A stretch of 14,464 nt of DNA from an uncultured Desulfovibrio sp. (GTDB taxonomy: Bacteria; Desulfobacterota; Desulfovibrionia; Desulfovibrionales; Desulfovibrionaceae). The translations under genes were made by a program, and so were the position numbers. The DNA is taken from contig CALBAX010000119.1 in the NCBI GenBank assembly GCA_937926875.1, positions 1-14,464 of the forward strand, given 5' to 3'. Below, one piece after another: positions 1 through 6,530 of the stretch; the stretch's first letter is position 1, and each line of letters begins with the position of its first letter. The notes under the pieces were generated by a model. The model did not search any database, was not told the DNA's origin, and saw only the letters and a program-made list of their open reading frames with translations.

Positions 1-759
1 CTGGAACAGCCGGACAGTCTTGTCCGGCACCTGCTCCTGCATCCGCCGCTGACCGCTGCGGTCTGGGAGGCCCTCAACGGGCAACGGACCTGCTGGACCG
101 GGGATGCGCAAGGCCTGCAGCGAGGCACCTTCCTGTTCTGGGGCGTGGACGGCAAAGGCCGGGCCCTGGCCCTGCGGCCTGCCCGCGATTTCCGCGCGCT
201 GGTGGCCGCCCGGGATGAAGGCTGGTGCCTGCCGCTGGATGCCCGCACTCTGGGCAAGGCTATGAGAGAAGGGCATATCCTCCCTTCGCTTTTCCTCTAT
301 TTCGCCACCGTGACGGCGGCCAGGGGCCTGCGCTGTGCCGGAGGCGTCTTCCAGACCTCATACCTGCCACGCATGATCCAGGGCATCTGTACCGCCCTGC
401 GGCACTGCGGTGCAGACGGACTGGCGGAACGCATCACCGGGGCGTTCCGCTCCTGTCCGCCCTGTACGGGGCTGCTGCCCCTGCGTCTGCCCTGCCCTGA
501 CGGCCCCTTGCGGCAGGCGGGCCGGGGGGCCGGTGCCGCGGACCTCTGGCTGGCCGGCGGCCTTTCTCCGGCCCTGTGGCAGGCCCTGCGGCACAGCCGG
601 GTCGACCATGCCCTGGCGGCCTCGCTGCCGTATCATTATGAAGACCTGTCCGGTCAGGAGATGCGGCCGCTGCTGCTGGCCCGTCTCCTGCAACAGGCCC
701 CGCCCGCCGGGAGCCTGCCCTTCCTTGCGCTGTTCACCACGGAGATGCCTCATGCCTGA
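1..759 (+). CDS. 3' end of an unrecognised protein gene (partial)
   Basis: The reading frame is open from the first base of the window and ends at TGA 757-759, so only the C-terminal 252 residues are visible; the start lies upstream. I do not recognise the family. The visible part is soluble-looking, rich in Leu, Ala and Arg, with no clear membrane segment. The most distinctive stretch is around nucleotides 268-390, with the residues ILPSLFLYFATV followed by GGVFQTSYLP, which looks like a conserved core rather than random sequence. Its last codons overlap the start of the racemase gene by 8 bases, so the two are translationally coupled and probably serve one pathway. It could be an enzyme acting on the same amino-acid substrate, but nothing in the sequence proves that. 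I am confident that it is coding because of the overlap, the third-position GC bias and the long open frame. Confidence 0.75.
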   Translation: MEQPDSLVRHLLLHPPLTAAVWEALNGQRTCWTGDAQGLQRGTFLFWGVDGKGRALALRPARDFRALVAARDEGWCLPLDARTLGKAMREGHILPSLFLYFATVTAARGLRCAGGVFQTSYLPRMIQGICTALRHCGADGLAERITGAFRSCPPCTGLLPLRLPCPDGPLRQAGRGAGAADLWLAGGLSPALWQALRHSRVDHALAASLPYHYEDLSGQEMRPLLLARLLQQAPPAGSLPFLALFTTEMPHA

Positions 760-1945
760 ACTGGAAATAAATCTGGACGCCCTGGCCCATAATCTGCGCC
801 TTGTGCAGCGTCAGGAGCAGGCCTGGGGCTTCCGCTTCCTGCCGGTGCTGAAGATGGTGGCCACCCACCCGGACATCGTCGGTTTTTTGCGCGCGCAGGG
901 CTATGCCCGTCACGGCATCGCGGACATGACGGAACATCTTCTTTACGGGCAGGAGCCGCCTGCCCGCACAGGGCGCGTCCTGATCAATCTGGCCCCCCCG
1001 GACAGAGCGGACGACGTCGTCCGCCTGTTCGAACGCAGCGCCTTCTCCTGTGAGACGACCTTCCGGGCCCTGGATGCAGCCGCCCGTGCCGCGGGCCTGC
1101 ATCATGAGGCCCTCCTCATGGTGGATATAGGCGACATGCGCGAAGGGATCCCGCAGGACGAGGCCCCTGCCCTGCTGCGGGCCGTGGCTGCCGCGTCACA
1201 GCGTGCGGCCCATGGCCCGGGTGCCCATGTGGCAGGCATCGGCGTCAATCTCGGCTGCCTGTACGGTACCTGCCCGGACGACGAAAACATGGCCCGGCTC
1301 GAAGCCCTGGCGGCCCGGGCCGGTGCCCTGCTGGGACACGCCCTGCACCGGGTCAGCCTGGGCGGGAGCATCTTCTGGAACTGGTTCGCCCGTCGTCACG
1401 GGCATGGGCCGCACTGGCCGCCCGGCTGCATCATGGAATTCCGCATGGGGGACCCCCTGCTGCTGGGCCGGGACATGTACCGGGACGAAGCCCTGCTGGC
1501 CGGGGATTTTCGTCAGGACATCTTCCGCCTGTCGGCCACGGTGCTGGAAGTGGCGGAACGCGACATCCGCCCGCCCCGCCACAGCGTCCACAACGGGCGG
1601 GGGATGCCCGCCGGCTGCCCAGACATTGGGAAAAGGCTCCGGGCACTGGTGGACTGCGGCAGCCTGCATACGGACGTCCGGGGCCTCTCCCTGGACTGTC
1701 CGGACTGGCGGATCTCCGATTTCAGCGGCAATTATGCCATCCTGGACATGAGCGGCTGCCCGCAGGTGCCCGTGCCAGGAGAGCATGTCCGCTTCATCCC
1801 GTCCTATTGGGCCGTGGCCCGGACCTGCCGCATGCCCCACATCCGCAAGACTTTCATCCACGATACCCTGCCGGGACGGGCACTTCCCGACTCCCGGCCT
1901 GCCGCTCCCCATCAGGGGACGGTGCCCCTTTCGGAGGTTTCATGA
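752..1945 (+). CDS. PLP-dependent amino-acid racemase, fold type III (ornithine racemase/YhfX-like)
   Basis: A 397-residue cytoplasmic protein of the alanine-racemase N-terminal-domain superfamily, expected to interconvert L and D forms of an amino acid using pyridoxal phosphate. The strand and lysine motif PVLKMVATHPDIV lies at residues 31-43, with K34 as the expected Schiff-base lysine; this matches the layout of ornithine racemase rather than the VKANAYGHG of alanine racemase. Further family marks are VDIGDMREGI (124-133), GIGVNLGC (162-169), GGS (204-206, phosphate-binding turn) and EFRMGDPLLLGR (229-240). The frame is open further upstream, but ATG 752 is chosen because GGAG at 741-744 precedes it and the racemase fold begins immediately. 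It overlaps the previous gene by 8 bases and the next by 4 (ATGA). The substrate cannot be read from the sequence; serine, ornithine, lysine, histidine or other amino acids are all possible. Confidence 0.85.
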   Translation: MPELEINLDALAHNLRLVQRQEQAWGFRFLPVLKMVATHPDIVGFLRAQGYARHGIADMTEHLLYGQEPPARTGRVLINLAPPDRADDVVRLFERSAFSCETTFRALDAAARAAGLHHEALLMVDIGDMREGIPQDEAPALLRAVAAASQRAAHGPGAHVAGIGVNLGCLYGTCPDDENMARLEALAARAGALLGHALHRVSLGGSIFWNWFARRHGHGPHWPPGCIMEFRMGDPLLLGRDMYRDEALLAGDFRQDIFRLSATVLEVAERDIRPPRHSVHNGRGMPAGCPDIGKRLRALVDCGSLHTDVRGLSLDCPDWRISDFSGNYAILDMSGCPQVPVPGEHVRFIPSYWAVARTCRMPHIRKTFIHDTLPGRALPDSRPAAPHQGTVPLSEVS

Positions 1946-3093
1946 ACACGTCACGATATGTCGCCCCATTGCTTGCCTGCCTGCTGCTCCTGCCCCTGCT
2001 GCTCCGGGACTGCGCCTTTGCCGCCTCTGCCCAGGATGCCCCGGCAGGGGACAAGGTATGGCGGGTGATCTATGTGGAAGGGGGCCCCTTTTCCGATTAC
2101 CAGCGCATCTTCCAGGGCCTGGCCCTGGGGCTGGAGGAACGTGGCCTGATCGAGAACGGGCATGTGCCCCTGCCCAAGGACAGCGAAGAAGCCCGCGGCA
2201 TGTGGGAATGGCTGCACCAGCATGCGGGCGGCAAGCGCCTTGCCTTTCTGGCGGACGGTTTCTATTCCGCCGGATGGGACAGCCGGCAACGGGAAGAGAT
2301 GCGTCAGGACATCCTGCGACGCATCCGGGAAAAGAAGGACGTGGACATGATCCTGGCCTTCGGCACCTGGGCCGGACAGGATCTTGCCGCGCAGGATCTG
2401 CCGGTCCCGGTCATCGTCTCGTCCGTGACCAATGCGGTGGACGCAGGCATCATCTCCTCGGTGGAAGATTCGGGGCGGGACAATCTGGTGGCCCCCATCG
2501 AACCTGACCGTTTCAAGCGCCAGGTCCTGCTGTTCCATGACATCTTCGCTTTCAAAAAGCTCGGCATCGCTTACGAGGATACCCCGGCAGGACGCGGCAG
2601 CATTGCCCTCAACGAGATCGAGGACGCCGCCAGGGAACTGGGCGTCACCCTGCTGCGCTGCACCGATACCTTCGACATCCAGGACACGGATCTGGCCTCC
2701 GAACGTCTGTTGGCCTGTCATAAAAAACTGGTGGCACAGAGGGCAGAGGCCGTCTATCTTACCTATAACGTCGGTCTGCAGGCCGATGCCATGCGCAGGG
2801 TGCTGCAACCGCTGGCCGATGCGCATATCCCCACCTTTTCCCAGCTGGGCGCGCCGGACGTGATCCACGGGGCCCTGCTGAGCGTGGCACAGTCCAACAC
2901 GGCCGAAGAAGGCCGCTTCAGCGCCGGCCTGGTGGAGGCCATCCTCAAGGGCGCGCGCCCGCGTGACCTGTCGCCGGTGTTCGAAAGCCCCGTCAGCATG
3001 GCCCTGAACCTTTTCATGGCCACGCTCATCGGCTGGAACCCGCCGCTGGAAGTGCTGGCCGCTGTGGACGAATTCTATCAGGAGATGAAGTAG
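1942..3093 (+). CDS. Secreted ABC-type substrate-binding protein (ABC_sub_bind/TrpX-like family)
   Basis: A 383-residue protein with an N-terminal signal sequence: basic start, hydrophobic core at about residues 8-21, and likely signal peptidase I cleavage near AFA-ASA (25-30). The Cys at 24 does not sit in a normal lipobox (LRDC). The mature part has the layout of the ABC_sub_bind family: a first strand ending in EGGPFSDYQRIFQGL (46-60), GLEERGLI (63-70), ILAFGTWAGQDL (137-148), VIVSSVTNAVDAG (157-169) where this family usually has a hinge strand, and the C-terminal block ILKGARPRDL (334-343). Such proteins deliver small molecules, often aromatic or other amino acids, to a membrane permease and ATPase, but neither partner is in this window. 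ATG 1942 follows GGAGG at 1933-1937 and overlaps the racemase stop. The genetic link to a racemase suggests an amino-acid-like ligand; that is inference. Confidence 0.82.
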   Translation: MNTSRYVAPLLACLLLLPLLLRDCAFAASAQDAPAGDKVWRVIYVEGGPFSDYQRIFQGLALGLEERGLIENGHVPLPKDSEEARGMWEWLHQHAGGKRLAFLADGFYSAGWDSRQREEMRQDILRRIREKKDVDMILAFGTWAGQDLAAQDLPVPVIVSSVTNAVDAGIISSVEDSGRDNLVAPIEPDRFKRQVLLFHDIFAFKKLGIAYEDTPAGRGSIALNEIEDAARELGVTLLRCTDTFDIQDTDLASERLLACHKKLVAQRAEAVYLTYNVGLQADAMRRVLQPLADAHIPTFSQLGAPDVIHGALLSVAQSNTAEEGRFSAGLVEAILKGARPRDLSPVFESPVSMALNLFMATLIGWNPPLEVLAAVDEFYQEMK

Positions 3094-3129
3094 CCCGCAG
3101 CGGCGCCTCCTCCAGGACGAACGATACCC

Positions 3130-3162
3130 AAAAGGCGTGCCGGATACCGGTACGCCTTTTTT
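3130..3162 (+). terminator. Rho-independent terminator of the racemase operon
   Basis: A 14-bp stem (3130-3143 against 3147-3160) with one G-T wobble and a 3-base ATA loop, beginning with AAAAGGCG and ending in a run of six T at 3157-3162. It sits 37 bases after the stop of the binding-protein gene, so it closes the upstream operon and makes the next gene an independent unit. The stem is also A-rich on its 5' side, so it might work in the other direction too, but no minus-strand gene ends here. Confidence 0.9.
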
Positions 3163-3260
3163 GCCTTCTGCCCTCCGCGATCCCGCAGGTTTTCCTGCCT
3201 GTCCCCGTCTGCCTGTTGCCCTCAGCTTGCGCGTGCCGGGCATTTACGGGATATTTCCAC

Positions 3261-3308
3261 TTTTTTTGCACTGACCTCAAGATCTGGAACGATGCGCCTC
3301 CATACTGC
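3261..3308 (+). promoter_or_regulatory. Candidate promoter/operator, copy 1 of an element shared with the next gene
   Basis: A run of seven T (3261-3267) is followed 18 bases later by a 23-bp block (3286-3308) reading GGAACGAT, three bases, CCT, one base, CATACTGC. The same arrangement lies upstream of the related repeat-protein gene at 5335-5381, matching at 19 of 23 positions in the block. The block ends 48 bases before the start codon of the downstream gene. GGAAC resembles the -35 element of some ECF sigma factor promoters, but I see no convincing matching -10, so promoter or operator are both open. Confidence 0.45.
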
Positions 3309-3344
3309 TGCCAGTAGCGCCCGGACCAAGCCTGGCGCCTGCAC

Positions 3345-3350
3345 AGGAGG
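3345..3350 (+). promoter_or_regulatory. Ribosome binding site AGGAGG deciding the start at 3357
   Basis: A full AGGAGG abuts an ATG at 3351 with no spacing, but leaves a normal 6-base spacing to the in-frame ATG at 3357. This favours 3357 as the start and shows that the Cys/His-rich N-terminal extension is very probably translated. Confidence 0.75.
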
Positions 3351-3356
3351 ATGAAT

Positions 3357-5087
3357 ATGGCGTCTCAGCCCCCCCGATATTCACGCGATACTGCCGGGAT
3401 CTGCCCATACTGCCCCAGAGGGGAGCAATACCGGCAACAGCATATGGCGGACTGCCAGGACTCCAACAGGAAAAATCCCGTCCGGTCCGGGATGTCGCAT
3501 GGCGCGCACCTGAGACGCCGTCCCTCCATGAAGCCGCTGTCCTCCTTGCTGGAGCAGGCCCCACCCTCCCGGGCCCTGGCCCTGATGGCTGCCTGCCGGC
3601 TGGATGCCAGGCACAGGGACTTCCTCTGGCGGCAGGGCCCCCAGGAAATCCGGCAGGCCCTACTCGGCTGCGACGGTTTCCTCGTCGGCCTGACCGAGAG
3701 CCAGGCGCGGGATATCCTCACGACCGATGATATCCCGTTGCTCTGCCGGCTGGCCTCCCTCCTTCCGGGAAGAGCCCAATATCCCTACCGCCTTTCACGG
3801 GCCACGCACGAAAAGCTGTGGCAGCACCTGCGCGAACACCCCGACATGCGCATCCGTGAAGCGCTGGCCGGCAATGACGACCTTCCCCCGGCATTTGGCA
3901 TCCCTTTTGCCGACAGGATACGCCAGCATCTGCCTTTCAACAGGTCGACCTTTCGCAATCTGCGGCAGGATGACGTGGCCCTTTTGCTCCAGGCCCCCTA
4001 TCAGCGGCTGGTCGAAGCGCTCCCGTTCGAGCCCTACATCAGTGACAGGAACGTGCGCAGGGCCTTCATCCAGGGCGTGTGGGCACATAAGGACCCCCTC
4101 GTCCGTCTGGAGCTGTCCAACATCTCGCAGCGCCGTTCCCATGCCCTGGCCCAATACAGGACGGCGCTTTTTCCTGATGACCTGCCGGACGAGCCGGCCG
4201 CCATGCAGGATGCGTTTTCCAAGCCTGTCTGGAATGCCCATGCTGCGGAGGGCAACGCTTTTTTGCGGCTTGCCACGTCCGGAAAAAACCTTCTCCTCAC
4301 CTACAGGCAGATGACCGCACTGGCGGCATCCCTTACCCCCTGCCAGAGGGAACTGGCAGATGCCCTGCTGGGGTTGAAGATCCCCTCCCTGACCGAAACC
4401 ATCATAGCCGGAGGCTGTCTTTCCTGCGAGCAGATGGGCAGCCTCTGGCGCTCGGGAGGGCTGGAGGTCCGTCGGGCCCTGCTGGGACAACAGCACTTCA
4501 TCCAGCGATTGGATCCCGGGCAGGCCAGCGACATCCTGAAAGCCGACGACATCCCCATGCTGCGGCAGCTTGCCCTGTCCATGAGGGAAGGAGTGCGTCC
4601 CCTCCTGCCTGGGACTGATACCATATTCGACAGGTTATGGCGGCATTTGCGCGAACATCCTGACATGCGCGTCCGTGAGGCGCTGGCCTGCAATCCCCAT
4701 CTATCGCCGGATCATGCCTTTTCCGTGAGCGAACGTTTCCGGCAGGATCTGCCGTTCTGCACGACAGCCTTCAGCCGCTTGCAGCAAAACGAGCTGGGGC
4801 TGCTCTTCAAAGCGGCACATACTTTGCTGCTCCAGCTCTGCGGCGAGATCGGGGCTGTCGAAAACCCCAGTGTGCGAAAAAATGTCATCCGTTATCTGGC
4901 CCGCCACCCTGATCCTCTTGTCCGTCGTGCACTGGCCAGCCATGGCGGCACAGATCTCTGGCTCGACGAGGACAAACATCTTTTCCACGCTGTCCTCATG
5001 GACTTGTGTGAAGATGCGGATCTGCGGGTCTGCGCGTCTGCCCGGGAAAGCCTGCTTATGTGGGAAAGCTGTCCACTTACGGCATGA
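3357..5087 (+). CDS. Two-module LRV/HEAT-like helical repeat protein with zinc-finger-like N-terminus
   Basis: A 576-residue soluble protein. Residues 16-33 hold C16-x2-C19-x9-H29-x3-C33 (starting CPYC), spacing like a small C2HC zinc finger; the true metal is unknown. Then come two homologous modules, about residues 60-253 and 333-528. Each has a LW residue pair, a DIL-x3-DDIP motif, LW-x-HLREHPDMR followed by REALA and N, and, exactly 83 residues after the Asp of HPDMR, a second motif D-P-L-V-R (residues 246-250 and 519-523). These D-x-x-VR-x-ALA-x-N motifs are typical of LRV/HEAT-type alpha-helical repeats, which usually form curved binding scaffolds. The C-terminus (529-576) looks like a third, weaker repeat (EDADLRVCASAR). 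There is no catalytic motif, signal peptide or membrane segment. It has its own ribosome site and lies after a terminator. It is a paralogue of the next gene. Partner and role are unknown. Confidence 0.85.
   Translation: MASQPPRYSRDTAGICPYCPRGEQYRQQHMADCQDSNRKNPVRSGMSHGAHLRRRPSMKPLSSLLEQAPPSRALALMAACRLDARHRDFLWRQGPQEIRQALLGCDGFLVGLTESQARDILTTDDIPLLCRLASLLPGRAQYPYRLSRATHEKLWQHLREHPDMRIREALAGNDDLPPAFGIPFADRIRQHLPFNRSTFRNLRQDDVALLLQAPYQRLVEALPFEPYISDRNVRRAFIQGVWAHKDPLVRLELSNISQRRSHALAQYRTALFPDDLPDEPAAMQDAFSKPVWNAHAAEGNAFLRLATSGKNLLLTYRQMTALAASLTPCQRELADALLGLKIPSLTETIIAGGCLSCEQMGSLWRSGGLEVRRALLGQQHFIQRLDPGQASDILKADDIPMLRQLALSMREGVRPLLPGTDTIFDRLWRHLREHPDMRVREALACNPHLSPDHAFSVSERFRQDLPFCTTAFSRLQQNELGLLFKAAHTLLLQLCGEIGAVENPSVRKNVIRYLARHPDPLVRRALASHGGTDLWLDEDKHLFHAVLMDLCEDADLRVCASARESLLMWESCPLTA
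3534..4115 (+). repeat. Repeat-protein module, copy A
   Basis: Codes for about 194 residues of the first large repeat protein. Hallmarks are ARDILTTDDIPLL, LWQHLREHPDMRIREALAGN and, 83 residues further, DPLVRLEL. Homologous at protein level to copies B (4353-4940) and C (5692-6285); the DNA has diverged apart from the HPDMR segment. Confidence 0.8.
4353..4940 (+). repeat. Repeat-protein module, copy B
   Basis: Codes for about 196 residues in the second half of the same protein. Hallmarks are ASDILKADDIPML, LWRHLREHPDMRVREALACN and DPLVRRALA with the same 83-residue separation as in copies A and C. Its first lines (ALLGLKIPSLT) match copy C (ALLELHIPSLT) better than copy A, suggesting that B and C are closest in that part. 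Confidence 0.8.
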
Positions 5088-5334
5088 GGCAGCGGCCTCC
5101 GTGCCACGGACTGGCCCGTCCACAGCTGCTGATGCCTGCCAGCCTGCCCACAGGCGGTATTTTCCTGTGCGGCGCCGTGGCTCGCCTGCAGCCGTCCGAT
5201 GGACCAGCACAGGCAACCATAAGCAGGCCCGATATCGCCGTGCGAACCTGCACCATGGCGGCTGCCCTCTTCCTCCCCCTGTTCCGCAAACCAGCAACAT
5301 GAAGAAAAACGACATGTCATGCCGGCAGTACATA
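5088..5334. other. Intergenic stretch, first half of a 499-base gap
   Basis: No convincing gene, RNA or terminator is seen. Short frames here (for example 5060-5302 on the plus strand) lack a ribosome site and resemble nothing. I looked for a decayed further copy of the repeat module in all frames by eye and found no trace of the HPDMR or DD motifs. The stretch is somewhat rich in small palindromes (for instance GACATGTC near 5311), without a clear pattern. Confidence 0.5.
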
Positions 5335-5381
5335 TTTTTTTCATAGTTTCCATATTATGGAACGATATACCTGCATACTGC
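5335..5381 (+). promoter_or_regulatory. Candidate promoter/operator, copy 2 of the shared element
   Basis: Seven T (5335-5341), then 17 bases later the 23-bp block 5359-5381 with GGAACGAT, three bases, CCT, one base, CATACTGC, as at 3286-3308. A TATTAT hexamer (5353-5358) directly before the block could serve as a sigma-70 -10 box here, but is not kept in copy 1. The block is 205 bases before the start of the downstream gene, leaving a long leader (5382-5586) in which I see no clear RNA structure. Confidence 0.45.
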
Positions 5382-5586
5382 CCCTATCAGGTGATCCCGT
5401 CTGCCCCCGCAGCAGCTCGTTTCCACAAGGGAACAGGGCCGGCAGTCTTTTCCCTGCCCTGCAACACGATCCGCAAATGTCCGGAGATCTGTGATGCGCC
5501 GCCTTGCCGGCACAAGAGGACAAAAAAGCCTGTGCTGCCCCTCCGGACGGGAGCCCCTGCCCCTGACCACAACCAAGGAGAACGAC

Positions 5587-6432
5587 ATGATGTATCTGCG
5601 TCTGCATGAAAACGGCCCGGAATTCCCCATCGGCCACGATCTTTTGCTCGGACTGGCCGGAGCCCTGAGACGAGGGGACGGCTATCCTGACCTCGTGACC
5701 GCCCTGCTGGAGCTCCATATCCCGTCCCTGACCAAAAAGCTGCTCGACGTACTCTCCCTGGAAACGGAACAGATGGATCGCCTGTGGGAGTCCGCTGATC
5801 TGGGAGTCCGGCGTGCCTTGCTGGAGGAAATGGATTTCATCAGCAACCTGACGGACAAACAGGCAGAAGACATCATCGAGACCGATGATATCGCCATGTT
5901 GCGCCATCTGGCACACTGGATCGAACTGCTGGAGGGCGATCTTTCGGGGCAGCGCATGTCCCCTGCAAAACGTGATGCCTTATGGCTGCACCTGCGCCAG
6001 CACCCTGACATGCGCATCCGGGAAGCCCTGGCTGCCAACAGCGACCTGCCTGATGCCATCGCCATCCCGGTGGACGAACGGCTCAGGCTTGATCTGGACT
6101 TGAACGGAAGTGCCCTCCAGAACCTGCGGCTGGACGAGATCCCTGCCCTGCTCCAGGCGCCAGTCTCGGATCTCATCGACCTTGCCATGAAAGCGGAAAA
6201 CATCCGTAACCAGGAAGTGCGGCATGCCGTTCTGGAAGCCCTGGCCGCCTTCCCTGATCCGGCCGTGCGTATGGAACTGGCGGAATATACGACCGAGGAT
6301 GCCGCCATCCTGACGAAGCTCGCCGTCGACGATGATCCGGGTGTCAGAGCGGCTGCCGAGGAAAACCTGGAGGAACTTCGCAGGTGCGAGGAGGAAGTGG
6401 ACGAAGATGAAGAGGAAAGAGAAGACGAGTGA
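5587..6432 (+). CDS. Single-module LRV/HEAT-like helical repeat protein with acidic C-terminal tail
   Basis: A 281-residue soluble protein, paralogue of the preceding gene. One module spans about residues 36-233: LWESADLGVRRALLEE (66-81), AEDIIETDDIAMLRHLA (93-109), LWLHLRQHPDMR (132-143) with REALAAN, then DPAVRMELAE (224-233), again 83 residues after the Asp of HPDMR. One further repeat follows (DDDPGVRAAAEENL, 248-261). The last 15 residues or so are almost all Glu and Asp. It lacks the Cys/His N-terminus of its neighbour. ATG 5587 is chosen because AAGGAG at 5575-5580 sits 6 bases before it; the frame is open back to 5491 but without a ribosome site. No enzymatic motif is visible; a binding scaffold or adaptor is the most likely role, with the acidic tail possibly contacting basic partners. 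Function unknown. Confidence 0.87.
   Translation: MMYLRLHENGPEFPIGHDLLLGLAGALRRGDGYPDLVTALLELHIPSLTKKLLDVLSLETEQMDRLWESADLGVRRALLEEMDFISNLTDKQAEDIIETDDIAMLRHLAHWIELLEGDLSGQRMSPAKRDALWLHLRQHPDMRIREALAANSDLPDAIAIPVDERLRLDLDLNGSALQNLRLDEIPALLQAPVSDLIDLAMKAENIRNQEVRHAVLEALAAFPDPAVRMELAEYTTEDAAILTKLAVDDDPGVRAAAEENLEELRRCEEEVDEDEEEREDE
5692..6285 (+). repeat. Repeat-protein module, copy C
   Basis: Codes for about 198 residues of the smaller repeat protein and aligns over its whole length with copies A (3534-4115) and B (4353-4940). Its spacing from the first Trp to HPDMR is 72 residues against 70 in A and B, so a two-residue insertion separates it from them. Confidence 0.8.
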
Positions 6433-6455
6433 TCCCCGTCCAGCATGATGCACGC

Positions 6456-6485
6456 TGCCGGGAAGGAAAGGGATCCTTCCCGGCA
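6456..6485. other. Perfect 11-bp hairpin between the repeat gene and the regulator gene
   Basis: TGCCGGGAAGG (6456-6466) pairs perfectly with 6475-6485 around an 8-base loop. No T tract follows on either strand, so it is not a standard intrinsic terminator. It lies 23 bases after the stop of the acidic repeat protein and 45 before the start of the WYL regulator. It may stabilise the 3' end of the upstream message, attenuate read-through, or be a palindromic regulator site. Confidence 0.5.
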
Positions 6486-6520
6486 ACGGCACCCTGTCGA
6501 AACGTGGCAAGACAAGCTCC

Positions 6521-6526
6521 AGGAGG
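6521..6526 (+). promoter_or_regulatory. Ribosome binding site AGGAGG deciding the start at 6531
   Basis: AGGAGG lies 4 bases before ATG 6531. The frame is open back to 6429, but that start lacks a ribosome site and would overlap the preceding gene. Confidence 0.7.
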
Positions 6527-6530
6527 CCCC

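Noticed and set aside
410..751. Upstream extension of the racemase frame
   Set aside because: It overlaps the previous gene over 340 bases, lacks a ribosome site, and its sequence is low-complexity Pro/Arg/Cys; ATG 752 has GGAG before it and begins the racemase fold.
1807..1941. Upstream extension of the binding-protein frame
   Set aside because: It would bury the signal peptide; ATG 1942 has GGAGG and the normal overlap.
3261..3270. TTTTGCA as the -12 part of a sigma-54 promoter
   Set aside because: No GG dinucleotide at the required distance upstream (3256-3257 reads TC), and the second copy of the element lacks the TTGC.
5060..5302. 80-residue plus-strand frame in the gap
   Set aside because: No ribosome site, no conserved-looking motif, and it begins inside the preceding gene.
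5491..5586. Upstream start for the single-module repeat protein
   Set aside because: No ribosome site; AAGGAG 6 bases before 5587 is far better and the module begins after it.
5319..5609. 96-residue frame spanning the shared element
   Set aside because: It overlaps the next gene's start in another frame and shows no coding signature; its Cys residues do not reproduce the zinc-finger spacing of the upstream gene.
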